Part shown: one piece after another, positions 32,614 through 45,277 of the stretch
Layout: each line of letters opens with the position of its first letter
How positions within the stretch are numbered: position 1 is the first letter of the stretch
NCBI GenBank assembly: GCA_003117195.1
Contig: BDSI01000065.1
Coordinates: forward strand, 230,723 to 294,722
Length of the DNA stretch: 64,000 nt
Origin: Eudorina sp. 2006-703-Eu-15
Lineage: Eukaryota; Chlorophyta; Chlorophyceae; Chlamydomonadales; Volvocaceae
Direction: 5' to 3'
The notes under the pieces: generated by a model
The model's input: the letters and a program-made list of their open reading frames with translations, nothing else
The model's database searches: none
Told to the model about the DNA's origin: nothing
Translations under genes and position numbers: made by a program

Positions 32614-34710
32614 GGGATCTGTTGGCGAGGTGCAGCATTGGAATAGACGTCAAGTGCATCCCAATACACAGTAGTGTGACGCGGAGGCGGAGGGATGCTT
32701 TGAAGCAGCGGTTTGCTTTGGGCGAGGCCGGCCTCTGGCTATACCGACTAAGAGCCGGGTTCAGGTGCTACTGAAGAATTGGCGGGGGCTTCAAGGTAGG
32801 GCGCTTTCAATTTGTTCAGACTAATCTTTCTTTGTTGTCTTTCTTGAAAAGAGTTCATTCTTACCCGGTCCATGGCCGCGCAAGGCACCACCGGGGCCTG
32901 CGTATGGGCGATAGCTCGGCTAAGGTCAATTAGGACATTCAGGCAAGAGCTGAGCTATAACTCATAGTAGATCTTACTGTCAGGTGCAGCCATGGCTGTT
33001 GGCGTAAATTGCGCAAAGCTGCTTTAACGAGTTTCGGACAAATTGAACGCAAGCGCCAACGACAAAGCTAAGCGGTACTGTAGCTGACACAAGTCGATAA
33101 GGTCACCAACAACGAAAGTCAAGGAGAGGTCAGAGCGGCAAGAATCAACAACCAGTTCATTTGCCTAATCATATTTCGCGCCATAAATGTACGGAAGGCC
33201 TTATGAGAAAAGCAATGCCCGTGAATATGAGTAGCTGTTAATAAGGGAATGATAATATGAAAATGGAGTCAGGGAGAGCTTTCTTACTGAATCCGCGCTG
33301 GGACGAAGTCCGAGCCATCAGCCATCTGCGAAAGAGCCACGCAAGTTAATCACATTTCCTAACATGCGCGTCCTGCTGCCTAATGCCATCGAGGAAGTGT
33401 GACGTTCACGGCGCGGCGGCACACCGCAGGATGACGAGGGTGTAGTCACTTCCGTTGTAGGTTGCTTCGGTTGGTAGCGGATTTTTCTGACGGAAGCCCC
33501 CTTTCGCAATTCGCAAACGTACCGCTGAGGGCGAGCTGATCACAATTGGCTCGCTGACCTTGTTCGCCTCAAACCCATATTATTATTGTACTGGTAGCAC
33601 TTGTAGGCAAAAGAATTGAGGCATCGGGCTCGCTAACGGTCAGCGGGCCGCTGCGAACGGCCAGATCACGAGTAGCGCGCACATCCGCGCAAGCCCATGA
33701 ACTGGTTACCACCCGGCATTGCTAAGACTGAGCATTGCATGCAGCTTCTCAAGTAAAAACCAGGCGCTTGTTGCGGATGTGCAGCATAGGCGGCCCTAGG
33801 CGGCCTCGCCCTGCCTCGCCCTCCTGATGAGTACAGGGACCTCGCCCTGACACCTGTCCTTGAGCACATTCTCCTTGTTCTGTTTGTTTGACGATGGCCA
33901 CCTCACCATTGGGACGTGCTTCTGTCATTTGTGAAAAATGAGCATCGCAAGGCATCCGGTCCAGACACAGCCCTGGACCACCCCAGTCAGTCGAACCGTA
34001 AATTAAGGAAGCGGCACGTAGATGACCGGGCTTGTAGACATCGGCTGCGGAAACGGTCTGCACTGTAGGGAGCTGTCAGTAAGAGCCAACGGTCATTAAC
34101 GACGGCTCGTTCTTAGTCGTGGAGCGGCCCAAACTGCCATGAGCTGTGCTTTGTGCACAATGTGTAGTAGACCCACAGTATATGCTGGCCTCGTTGCTTG
34201 TGAACGGTGACGGTTAACTCAGCGCCAGACAGAACCCAACAAAGGAGGAGGCCATCGACATCTCTTCATTTGCTAATATCAACCGCATCGACAGCAATGA
34301 AAGCTTATGGGTTGCGGGCTACCCCTCCCCGCAACCCGGCGCCAGTTCCCCGTCCTCAAACCCGCTTGGCCTACGTTGCAAGACGTGTTGCAGTGCGATC
34401 TACTATGATAGACACATCGCTCTTTGCTGTTTCGTTGTTTCCGAGGTAAATTCCAAAGGAAAAGCTGGAAAGGTTTTGTCATGGCCAAAGGTCTGGTCAT
34501 CGCCATGTCAAACTTTGAATTTGGGGCTCTGTGGCATGCTTGCGCAGCAACAAGGTGCTCTTACCAACCGGAACGGGAGCCCTACATGGTGGGTTTGTTC
34601 TGCAGTTGGGCCTCTCCGAACCCTAGTGCATCTCATACAAGCAAGCTTTGGCTGGAACCTGAAATGTATAACTCTACTTTCATAAATATGTCACCCTGAT
34701 CTGGCTGCAG
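32614..34710. other. intergenic region between divergent MCM4 and LON-domain genes
   Basis: Lower G+C than the flanking exons and no conserved coding block. It should hold the MCM4 promoter and the LON gene's promoter and missing first exon(s). An ATG-initiated stretch at 34294-34445 (MKAYGLRATPPRNPAPVPRP..., ending SLFAVSLFP before a GTAAAT donor) looks like a transit peptide running into the start of a LON domain, but its phase (2) does not join the exon at 34711 (needs 1), so at least one small exon would be missing. Confidence 0.45.
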
Positions 34711-36399
34711 TCTTCGAGCCGCGCTTTCTCCAGATGTTCGACGAGTTGGCAGCGAAGGCCGGCGGACACATACTCAGCGCAAGCGGGGTGCGCTTCGGCC
34801 ATATCCTCAGCCCAAGCGTTGCTCCCCCCGCGTTGCTTGAGAACAGTATCGGGGGGATGCCTCGGGTTGGAGTTCTGGCCTCTGCGAAGCGCGTGACGCG
34901 CCTCGAGGACGGGTCCCTAATGATCGAGTACGAGGGCTTCAAACGCATCAAGCTGCTCAGCATATGGCAGACGCAGCCCTACATGGTGAGCTATACATGA
35001 CGCGGCGCGATGCGTGGCGGGACGGCTCCGGTGCCCGTGGCCCGTGACACCCTTCCTGGGTGTGCTGCAGATCGCCGCCGCCAGCTTCATGATGGACAAC
35101 GTTTCGCCCTCGGAGGAAACGTTTGTGGATGGCCTGGAGTCAGAGCTGTACAACCAACTTCTCGTGAGTTGGTACGGGGCGCGGAGCTGAGTTGGCGCGG
35201 GGGCTGAGTGTCGGTCCTCAGGCGGGGGGCGGAGTGTGCACGGTGATGGTACGGTGATGATGTCTGTGTCATGAAACCCCATGGTACACCACCCTCGTCT
35301 CCTCTGCTCGCTGCGGCGCCGTCCTGCTGCTGGCAACCCAGAACACGGACGGAGTGTATACGGTGATGGTACGGTGACGATGTTTGTGTCGTGAGCTCAT
35401 GGCACACCCCTCGCCGCTGCGGTGCCGTCCTGCTGCTGCCGAACCCCGAACACCCAACCCACAGGAGGTGGGGCGGCTGAGCAAGCAGCTGCGCACGTCC
35501 GAGGACGCGCCGGCGGGGCTGCCCCCCAGCATCCCCAGGTGTGCGCCCCTGGGCCCTGCAGCGCCCGCGGGTATAGGGTCGCGGTCGGGGGGGCTCCACC
35601 AGAACCCACAGACAGGCCGTGATCCGTGTAGGCCGCCACAGCCACGGCCATCACACACCGCCCCTGGGACCTGGTACTTGGTTTGGGTCGGGCAGGGTGT
35701 GTTTCTGTCCTTAAACACACCGCCCTAGGCGCTGACTGCTGGGTCCCTTACCACCGGCGGCACCGCAGGTACGCGCCCCCGCCGCGCTCCTCCCGGCCGC
35801 GCACCATCGCCGACTACCTGACGGAGGCGGGCCACCCCGCCGGCACCTCCATCAGCATGTGGCAGCGCCACGGCAGCGTGTACGGCAATGTGAAACAGGG
35901 CAAGGAGCCGACGCAGGACCCGTACGCGGTGGGTGGGTGGGTGGCGTGGCCAAAACACACCCCGCAGCTGTCCCTTAACTGCTGAGCTAACTTTTAACCT
36001 GCCGGGATGCCGGTCCGCGGCCTTGTACCAGGGGGCCATCGCGCCCTGTCTTATTCTTTTGTTGCCGTGATCCCCAGCTGCTCTTTCGCGTGTATCGTCA
36101 TAGCCCGGTCTCATGCTGCCCTGCCGCCACGCGCTGTGTCCCCGCAACCCATGGGTCGGCAGGTGATGTCCGAGCGGCTAGGCAAGGACACCCGGCAGGA
36201 GCTCTTCTCCTTCGCCGCCGCGGGCATGTTGGAGCTGGGCCCCGCGGAGAGCCTGGCACTGCTGACCAGCACCGACCGCGCCGCGCGGCTGCAGTGGGTG
36301 GCGGCGGCGGTGGAGCCCTTCCTGGAGGAGCAGCGGGCCAAGGCGTCGCTCGCCAAGGTGCTCGGCAGCGGAGGAGGGAACGGGTCGATGGGGGTGTAG
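34711..36399 (+). CDS. LON-domain (ATP-dependent protease La N-terminal-like) protein, 5' incomplete
   Basis: Exons 34711-34985, 35071-35163, 35465-35538, 35769-35928 and 36163-36399 (TAG), 278 residues, all phases consistent. The first exon gives FEPRFLQMFDELAAKAGG, then VRFGHIL, then GVLASAKRVTRLEDGSL and YEGFKRIKLL, the order of the LON substrate-binding (PUA-like) domain. No AAA+ or Ser-Lys protease domain follows. The C-terminal half is mostly helical and ends ELGPAESLALLTSTDRAARLQWV, as in plant and cyanobacterial stand-alone LON-domain proteins. The upstream strand of the domain (the LPL...P-G-x-x-LPL part) is missing from the model. Stand-alone LON proteins are often organellar, but the N-terminus needed to judge this is not resolved. 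The intron 35164-35464 contains an internal duplication of about 110 bp (35225-35340 versus 35350-35460). Confidence 0.8.
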
Positions 36400-37198
36400 A
36401 CAGGCGTGTCGGCATCGCGACGACGCGGGAGGTGCGTCCGCATCGTGGCGACTCGGGCGACGCAGACCGAGAGGGGAAGGCAGCGTTGGACGTCGCGGGC
36501 TTCGGCGGCGCAGGTGCAGGCGCGACAAGGCCCGCCGGGTAGAAGGCTAGTCGGATGTGGGTCTTGAGGGGGCTTCTCGGCGGTCAGGTTGGGTCACTCT
36601 TGCCAGGGCTGGGGTCACCCATGTCACGGCGGGCATCAGCAGGTGGAGCCGTAGACGTGGTTGCGAGGGTCGGGTGCGAGGGCGTGTGAGACGGGGAGTC
36701 CGAGGTCACCCGGCGGGCTGTTGTGGGCCTGGTAGGTTTTCGGATCAGGTAACATGCAGCCGCTGCGCACCCGCACCTGCTGGGGCCGAGCGTCCGCGTC
36801 GGGGCGTTGCACCATGGGCCTCCTGGGCGGCTCGTGGGCGCCATGGGCCCCGGTACGCCTGTACTCTGCTCTGCTGGACTGAGCTACCGTAACGTGCATG
36901 TGTTGGTGAAAGGGAAGGCAAGGGAAGGTGAAACACCTGGTCCTGGTGCGAGTCTGGGTGGGCTGGCGGTTGTGTCAGCAGTCAGTCAGATCAGGGGCGT
37001 GGTGGCAGCCCGCTTCAGCTGGACCCGGGGGCCGCAAGAGCTGAGCGAGAGGCGATGAGCGTCCTTCGCGCGGGTCAGCTGGTTGGAGAACATGCGAGGG
37101 AGGCAGGTCCAGGACGGGGCCGCCCAGTTCGGCGCCCGCAGACTGGGATCCGGGTCCACCGCACCATGGGATCCAGATCCGGGTCCGCGGATCGTTGT

Positions 37199-37214
37199 TG
37201 TCAGGCACCGTTGG
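37199..37214 (+). repeat. match to the TIR-element terminus
   Basis: TGTCAGGCACCGTTGG is identical to the first 16 bases of the transposon copies in the flippase intron, then diverges. No matching right end was found nearby, so this is a fragment or a distant relative. Confidence 0.5.
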
Positions 37215-38248
37215 CGGTTGTGGGCCAGGATGTCCGTGGGGTCTGACGTTGTGCGATGGTGGTGAGGGTTCGCGGTGCAAATGGGCGGTTGCAGCATCAT
37301 GTGGAATGTCGCTGTCTCACCGTTCGGGGGTAAGGGTTGAAGTGACGACGAGCCCGGTCGGGCGCTTGCAGAATTCTTTATGCATCTGTACGATTATCTG
37401 TACGAAAGACACATGTACGAGTAGCGTAATTTTACGGCACGATGTTCATTTGTACCTTGATTGAAAGCTCGCGCCTCGCGGGCGTGTAAGGGAGGTATGC
37501 GAGAAAACAACAACGGTGGGATGTGTTGTAGTGGTGTGGGTCGGCATGAGGCCCTCCCCGGTGCTTTGTCGCTTCTCCAATCCGCGGTGGCGGTATGACA
37601 TTGTGATTCAAATGTGATTCACCAGGTGGTTGGGGTACGCTGAGGCAGCAGCAGTTTACCTGTGGGGCGCAAGGCTTGGCGGCTGGCAGAGAGGAAGAGT
37701 GGAAGACAACGCGGGGAGGTTCCTTCAGCTGGTCGTAGCTGAGCACGGCGAGGTGAGGAGCCCAGCCCACGCACTCGTACCAGTAGAGAAACGGTGCGGC
37801 ACGATGACCATGTGTGGGAGATGGACCTCGGGACAGCGCCCGGCGCCGCGGTGTGTTCTGGGGCGCCCTAGACACACCACCCCCGCTCCTCCGGGTCGCC
37901 TTGTCCCTCCCTGAGTCGGGCGGGTTGCTGTATACGGCTCAGGGCTTGGGCCGTCTTGGGGCATGGATCTGGCGCTCGGGGCATCGCGGCGTGGCCGTGC
38001 GGTGCCTCTATGATGGTCCCAGCGAGCTGTGATGGTGTCCTGGGCAGTTCGGCGTCTGTTGGGGCGGATGCGGTGCTCAGCAGTCGGTCCTCGCGGCCGC
38101 GTCCCTCCTTGTGGCGTGTGACCCTAGGGGACTTCCATCGGGGGGAATGGCTGCCTCAGTTGGGCTTATTGGTTGCCGAGCGATGGTGGACTGCCCCGAT
38201 TCGCGTTCAAGTACGTGAGGAGGAGATAGAAGAAGACGAAGAATCCGC

Positions 38249-38290
38249 GAGAAGAGTAGCATCAGAAGAGTAGCATCAGAAGAGTAGCAT
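38249..38290 (+). repeat. 15-bp tandem repeat, about 3 copies
   Basis: AGAAGAGTAGCATC repeated with one-base spacing in intergenic DNA. Confidence 0.8.
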
Positions 38291-39874
38291 CACTCGAGAT
38301 GAGTAGCCGAACACGAAATGGGGACTTGAGAAGTCCTTTGGTTGTGATGCGTTCAATTTGAAGAGTGCGGACCAGGGTTGCAATTTCGCCCATGGTTGGT
38401 TCGGTGGCTTTGGGTGGCTCGGTGGTTTTCGGCGCAAGGGATCTCAAATCCCCGATGCCCCATGCGGCAGCCCCCGTTGCATTGTTTTTCCATTGCTAAA
38501 GTTGTCCTCGTGGTTGAGTCTTCCCGTGTGCAGATTGCATATTGTTAGACAGGTTACGGTCGCAAAACTCGCGAAGTACGTTTCTTTCGGCTGCCGTACA
38601 CTGTACTACCACCGTATCGCCTCTCGGAGCCCCCGTGACTCCCCGCCACCTCGGCCCCGGTCATCGTGCCCCTCACTCGCGAACCAAGCTGACGCTGGCC
38701 CCCTTTATTTACTTATCCGGTAATAGGGGGAAGGGGTTCGTACATCCCCGGGTCATCTGTTCAAACAAGGCCCACCATGGTCCACGCACAGGACAGCACT
38801 ACCAGGCGCTAAACCTAAGGGTCCGCGGCCAACAGAAGTCAACGCGCACCCGTTCGTCGCTCCCAAGAAGACCACGGTGCCGCCGTGCTTCGCCGCACAG
38901 CACTCTCCGAAAACCAGTCTCGCCGGTCAGATGAATGAGGTATTTGAGTCCGCGTCCTGTCCTTGTCGCGGGCACAAGTCGGGGTGCCGTCCGCAATCCG
39001 AACGCGGTACATGGCGATGATGCCGTTGGGAACACATCCGCCAGTCAGTCAGTCAGGCCCTCTGTGGAAATCCACACTTCACATCCTTGCATGCATCCGT
39101 TGGTTCAGCCTGAAAAAGAAAGAACGTGCCATGAAGGCGCCTCCATGTGTATCCTCCCCGTACAGAATCCGGCAATACAGCACCCCGGCCTCCGTGTCAA
39201 TGGCTCCCGGCATTTATAATATTTTTATACCGCTCCGAAACCTTTGCCCATTTTAGTAAGTAACGTAGGACGTCCACGGGCCGCAGTGACGGCGCTGGAA
39301 TCCGCAATAGATAGCAGCACACCCAGCGCCCTGTCCACGCGCTTCACGTTGTTGTATCAGTGCATAAGGCCCCCTCCCCCCGCCCCGCCGGCACACGCCC
39401 CCACGACGGAGCTCCCGCGCACACACCGGGCGGGCTCATTTCTAAACACACACCGAAACGGCACCGACGGATCGCCTGTCCATTGGCTGCACGCCATGAA
39501 ATAATGCGGGAACTGCGAGCCACTAATGCCGTTCCCGGATGTGCGTTCCCAGAGGCGCGTCCGGCGGGGCGCCCCCGGGGGAGCGCTGGGGCCCTCCACA
39601 CTACCACCCCGCCCGCGCAGCTGAGGTGTGGGTGTTGGCGGCGCCACAGAGCCCCTGCGTTTGAATCCAGATCCAGGGATTGGGGCCATTTTAAATTTCA
39701 TATTCCTCGCGGGCGCTCGACCGAGTCCCACCCCACCCCAACAACTCCAACCCCAACCTCAAGCCAGATCGGCCTGTCAGACTCTCCAAAACCAACCCCA
39801 GATCCAGGTGCGCGCTGCCTCACATTACCTGGGGCATGCTGCCGCTCCAGCGGGGCGCTCCATCAGCTGGGTGG

Positions 39875-40026
39875 GGCCAGGGCGGACTGCGACTGCCAGG
39901 GCGGACTGCTGCCAGGGCGGACTGCGACTGCCAGGGCGGACTGCTGCCAGGCCGGACTGCTGCCAGGGCGGACTGCTGCCAGGGCGGACTGCGACTGCCA
40001 GGGCGGACTGCTGCCAGGGCGGACTG
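39875..40026 (+). repeat. minisatellite GCCAGGGCGGACTGC
   Basis: About nine copies of GCCAGGGCGGACTGC in two spacings (followed by GACT or directly by T), giving alternating 15- and 19-bp units. The open frame across it is a repeat artefact. Confidence 0.9.
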
Positions 40027-40624
40027 ATACTGCGACCCCTGCCGGACCCGGTCGCTGACGTCGCCGTGGTGGTGCCAGATGCGCCAGGTGTGACCTTGCA
40101 CCGGCAGGCTCTCCCCCGCAGGGTCACCACGGCTCCCTTGGGGACACGTCATCCGCTGAGCTGAGCATCCGACTTCGCGGCTCGCCTGTTGGGTACCCTC
40201 CGCAGTGATCGCGACTGGTACCGGGCGGCGCTGGCTGGCTGGCCTGACGCAGGGCTGAACACAGGAGAATGCAGTGGTGGGTATGGAGACGGACACTGCT
40301 CCTATCAGGAGCTAGCTGTTATCACGAATGCTGTGATGCACGGACATCCTTGGGCACACCAGTATGTACGGCGATGAATGCAAATCCTTAGGGTAATATA
40401 GAGTTATAGAGTTCGATCCCATTTGGGATGCAGTTCGTTCCCAATGCCCGAAAGCGGAGCGACCCTGGGCTGCACCGCGTCTGCGCGGGGACGGCACAGC
40501 CCTCCAACAGCTGTGCGGCTTCGGTTCATGTCGGCGACCTGCCACACCGTTCTCATCAGAGGGGGGAGCTGTCGAGGACCTGGAAGAGGACGAGGAAAAG
40601 GACGAGTCGGCGCTGGGTGGCCCC

Positions 40625-43600
40625 TCATCTGGGCTGACGCCGCGGCCCATCCGCGGTCGCCGGTGCAGCTGCCGTACGGTTTATGCCGTACGGCCGTCGC
40701 AAGTGCACCTCGATGACGCCCGCCAGTGCAGTGAACCTGACACACAGCGGGGCCAGCAGCAGCAGCCGGTGCAGGGGTGCAGGAGTGCGGCGGATAAATG
40801 TTAGTACTCAGGTTCACTGATTACTCACTGATTATTTGTTCCATCCTCCGCCTCCGTGCTATTCGGGTCTGAAGACACCCCATTCCAGCCCACCTGCTCA
40901 CCGGTACCCTCCCTCCCTCCTCTTCTTGCCTCCTCCCGTCCCCCCTCCCTCCTCCCGGCCTCCCTCCCTCCTCCCTCCCTCCCCTCCCCCGCCATCCCCC
41001 AACGTGGGCCCACCTGTAGCCCTTCTCCAGCAGGTACCCCTGCACCACCCGCGGCAGGCTCGCCTCCCCGCCGGAGCTGTGCAGCCCCTTGCCCACAATC
41101 ACCCGCAGCACCCGCCGTGTCGCCAGGAGCTGCGCGGCCTTGGACGCCGCCACCGCCTCCAGCGCGGCACCGCGGGGCCCGCCGTCGCTGTCGCCGGCGC
41201 CCCCTGCGGCGGCGGCGGCGGTGTTTGTGCCGCTGCTGTGCCCCGGGCGCCTTCGCTGACCCCCCTTCGTCGTCGTCGTCGTGGTGGCGGGCGGCTGCGC
41301 CCCCTTGGCCGCTGCTCCTTCCGCTGCGGTGAAGGCCGTCGCCTCCAGTTCCGAGAGGCGCCGCGCCACCACCTGCGCCAGTGGTTCCACACAAGAACAC
41401 AACAGACAAAACACCACACGCGGGGTGACGCCCGACGTCTGACCCTCGGATCCCGGGCGGTGAGGGGACGCTCGGCTGCGCCCCTCCAGAGGGAGAGAGA
41501 GAGCCCGCGCCCGGGCCTGGCACTAATCGTGATCGGCTCGACGTATTGAATGAGAAATCAGGAAACCACACTGCAAGTGGGTGTTGGTTTGGGCGGCAAC
41601 TGGCAATCGCCATGTGGGTGGATGGATTGGTGAGTGGATGGGTTGGTGAGTGGGCGGGTGGGTGGGTGGGTGGGTGGAAGCGTGGGTTGGCGGGTGGGTG
41701 GGTGAGCCGGCGACCCACCTCGACCGCCTCCTGGGCGTGGAGGCCGTGGAGGTCCAGTTCCCACTGCGGGGTGTAGAGTTCAGAACACAACAGGACGAAA
41801 GAGGTAAACAACACAGCAATGGATGATGCTGAGGAGGAAAACCCTAGATGAGACCGGGGCTGAGGCGTGGGGATGAGCATGAGGAGGCGGCGTGAGGAGA
41901 GACCTAAGCGCGCGCTGGACCGCGCCGCGATCCACTTCCGGGCCACGCCGCGGGACAACAGTTGGCGACGACGGGAGGGTGGAGGAGAGCGGAGAGTGAG
42001 GGAAGCCGGCCGAGGCCCTGGAGGGTGGCCGCTCAGGCCAACACTGGGTTGGCTAGCCCGGGTGGCCACAGTAGCGCGATCCGGTTCGAAGCGTTGACTG
42101 GCAGGGGCAGACACGTGGCGAAGTTGACTGGCAGGGGCAGACACGTGGTGGCGGGCGGCAACACCCGCGTTTCCCGCGACGAGGCCCGACCCGACCAGGC
42201 GATCCGCACCCTGAACATACACCAATGACTCGCCGCGCCGCGCCGCGCTGCGTTCCTGCAAATCCTCCCCTGGCCGACCCCGACACCCCGCCTCGATCCC
42301 CACCTCCGACATTTGTCGACCGCGGTTCATCTCCTCCGCGATCCGCTCCGCCGCCTCCTTGTGCGCCTCCGCCGCCTGCGCCCTGAGCTCCTGCGCCTCC
42401 GCCACCAGCCGTCGACCCCCCGCCCGGTCGCCCACAGCAAAGGCCGCCGACGCCCTGTCGGGATGCAGGGCGGACGGGAGGTGCGGGTGAACAGCGGCCA
42501 GCACAGGGAGAGAGCGGCGGACGGGAGGTGCGGGTGAACAGCGGCCAGCACAGGGAGAGAGCGGCGGACGGGAGGTGCGGGTGAACAGCGGCCAGCACAG
42601 GGAGAGAGCGCGGAACGGGAGGTGCGGGTGAACAGCGGCCAGCACAGGGAGAGAGCGGCGAACAGCGGCAACACGAGTTGTTCACAGGGAGAGGGCAGCG
42701 AACAGCGGCAACATACGCTGTTCATAATCAGCATGTGGGTGGACAGCGCCGGTGCCGCGCCGACAGGCGCGCTACAACGGCCTCTGTAACGCATGACGCT
42801 TGGTTGCCTGGGTCCATGTCGGGTTTGCCAGGGTACACAAACGGCTGCCGGCTGCGGTGCCTCCACGCAGGGGGAAAAAGATGCTTGCGGCGATGCACGC
42901 CTTTCGCGGAGGAGATCTAGGACGATTTGAGATGGGGATAGCAACCTCCACTTCCACCGGCGGTGGTCTTATGGGGTTCCGGGGGGGCCACTCGGCCACG
43001 CGGGTTTCCCACGCCGACGCCCGTCCGCGTGTGAACGTCGTCCGCAAACGCCCAGCAGGTGGCGGGCTCCCCAGCCTCCACCCGTGGGATAACCCGGCAC
43101 GGGCTCGACAGACGCGCTTAGCCTTCCCACGCCGATGCCCCCTCATAGCTGGGCGCAAGCATCCCACCCAACCCCCAACGTGTGGAGGGCCCCCGACCCG
43201 CAGAAGTACAGAGAAAGGGAGGGGAGAAGAGATACGGCACACAGAGATACTTACTTGTCCATCTTCTTGCGCCAGGCGTGCGTGAGCTTTAGAGCATCGT
43301 GACGGTGGCGGCTGTAGGCGTCGTTGGCGGGCGCGTCGCCGCCGCGGCGGCGGGCGCGGCCGGCGCCGCCGCGACACCAGGGTCCCACGGGTCGGGCAGT
43401 GAAGTCGTACGCGCTCGGCGCCGCAGCCGAGCCCCCGCGCGGCGCCGGGAAGTCCAGGAGGGCCTCCAGCCCGTCGTCATCAGCGTCGTCACCACCGCCG
43501 CCATCCGGGGTATCGGAGGCGGCTGCGGAGAAGGAGTCGGAGGCGGCGGAGCTGCCGCCGTACAGATCATCCTCGCCGTCGCCTTGTTGGTACGACGCTG

Positions 43601-45277
43601 CGTTGAGCTCGTCCAATGCCGCCACGACCTCGGTCAGGTCGTACTGGAGGGCCGCACACACCGCCTGCACATGTACCACACAACAAGCAACACCCGCGTG
43701 CGTCCTAAGATCGCAGAGGCTTGGAGAGTGGAGGGGTGTACCGGTCCGGGGCACCCAACCGCCCTATAGGGCAAGGGGTCCCGCGGGGGTTCCCCTAGGG
43801 TTTGGATGGTAGTAGCCACCGACACAGGAGGCGCCGCCAAGGCTAAGCGACAGGGGGAGCCCGCTGGAAAGGGAGCCCACGTTGCCGTCCAGGGGGCTGT
43901 GATGGTCTCTTTTCCATCCCATCAATCTCATCCATCCCATCCCATCCACCTCCGCCTCCGACCTCAGGCTGAGCGCGGCTGAGACCTCTTTCGTGTTTAT
44001 TTCAAGGACCCATGTGTCATTGGTAAAGTCCTGCTGCTTCAGCCATCAGGAACTCAGGACGCGTCCCAGACCCCAGGCCGCAAGACGTGATGTTCGACTG
44101 TACGTCATGTCGTACACCTGCCCTCACCTCCACAATATCTCGACCCGCCCAGGCATGCGACCGACACAGGTCCTCCACAGCGGCGGTCTGCCAGGCCTCG
44201 CCCTCGCCGTCCGCCCCGTCACCGTCCGCCGCCGCTAGCCACGGCCAGCTGTGGGACTGACGCATCGACCCATGGGTCAATGGCGCCGGCGCCTGGCGCG
44301 CGGCCTCCGCGTAGCCACCACCACCACCACCACCGCCGCCGCCGCTCTGCATCGCGCCCACGGCGTTGATGTGGGCCGCGCGGGTGAACGACCGGCCAGA
44401 GCGAGACGCCGGCAACCGCTCGGGCGCGGCACCCGTCCCGGGCGGTTGCAGTTCGGGACCCGTGGGTCGGGGGAGGGGGCTCCACCCCGCGGTGGTGGCC
44501 GGGTCGGCAGCGAGGGGGAGGAGGTCCGGGAAGTCCGTTGCGGCGAGGCGCGCACCGCTGACGGAGCCGGGGGCCACGTACTTGGGTCCGGGGGAGCCTT
44601 GGGGTGGCGGTGGGCCCGGCGGCCACACAGCGGATGCGGGCCGGGGGCCTCCGAGGGCGAAGGCTTGAGGGTCGGGGCACTGGGTGTGGGGGTGCGACAT
44701 GTTGTTGGCAGGTGTTGGGGGTTTGAGTTGGTCAGTTCGAAGCTGGCCCCAGGTCGCCTTGAGGGGGTGGGCGGTGCCTTGAGGGGGTCGGCCGCCGGCG
44801 CGGCCGCTGACAGCAGGTTGGGCTGCACAGCCCGACGGGCCCGAGGCGCCTCTGGGTGCAGTGGCTGGTGTCTGCTGCATGGGGAAGGGGGAAGAGGGGA
44901 GGGAGAGGCGCCTCTAGTCGCTCGAGGTTCCCGTTTCATGGGTTCCCGAGTCATTGGGGAGGAGAAACGAGACGCCGCGTCAGACCACGCACCTTGTCCG
45001 TTCTCGCCGAGCTTGTAACATTTGAACGATCCTTTGTTGGTGTTGAATTGTGAGGCTTGCTGTGCGGCTCGCGTCGCGCTGCCGAGCCGGCCGTCGACTC
45101 GGTCAAAGCCGTCGAGTCGAACGCTTGCAGGTTGTCGGCGCACATTTCCAGGAGCAGCTCAATAGCATCTTCCAGCGTCTGTGCTTTCGCTTCTAGCGCT
45201 GCAATTAAGACGTCATCGGGCAAAGCTGGGAACATTTCCCGCAGTGCGGGTAGGTTGGTCGTCAAGTCCAGATTCAT
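40625..45277 (-). CDS. CUE-DUF1771-Smr domain protein
   Basis: Exons in transcription order: 44993-45277, 44128-44874, 43255-43664, 42304-42454, 41719-41763, 41014-41372, 40625-40736; 2,109 nt, 702 residues, all phases consistent, ATG at 45277, TGA at 40627-40625. Residues about 5-45 form a CUE ubiquitin-binding domain (LREMFPALPDDVLIAALEA). About 250 disordered Pro/Gly-rich residues follow, then QYDLTEVVAALDEL, a DUF1771 helix pair (ALKLTHAWRKKMDK...AAERIAEEMNRG) and a split Smr domain: ELDLHGLHAQEAVE, then VIVGKGLHSSGGEASLPRVV, ending GVIEVHLRRP. The domain order matches plant CID5/CID7-type proteins. Smr domains bind or cut nucleic acid; a role in RNA or repair is family knowledge, not seen here. 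A Thr/Ala/Gly-rich insertion separates the two Smr halves. Confidence 0.92.
41600..41703 (+). repeat. (GGGT)n-rich tract in Smr-gene intron
   Basis: Irregular GGGT/GAGT repeats between exons 5 and 6 of the Smr gene, ending close to the donor of exon 5. Confidence 0.8.
42471..42720 (+). repeat. 47-bp minisatellite in Smr-gene intron
   Basis: Four near-perfect 47-bp units (starts at 42471, 42518, 42565, 42612) plus degenerate partial units, each containing GTGCGGGTGAACAGCGGCC. It begins 17 nt from the acceptor of exon 4. A 606-codon open frame across it is not coding. Confidence 0.9.

Larger units (their letters stand above)
36400..40624. other. no supported gene; several repeats
   Basis: Open stretches are short and domain-free; the first part is probably 3' UTR. 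Contents: a 16-bp match to the TIR-element terminus (37199-37214), a 15-bp tandem repeat (38249-38290) and a minisatellite (39875-40026). An ORF at 37432-37875 (minus, with FLYWYECVGWAPHLAVL) has an exon-like composition but no supporting splice context. Confidence 0.4.

Noticed and set aside
33749..34063. 104-codon minus-strand frame (GHLRAASLIYGSTDWGG)
   Set aside because: Looks somewhat protein-like but lies alone in the MCM4-LON intergenic region without splice context or a recognisable domain.
40825..42645. 606-codon open frame on the minus strand
   Set aside because: It reads through introns and the 47-bp minisatellite in the wrong frame; the conserved Smr and DUF1771 blocks are in other frames.
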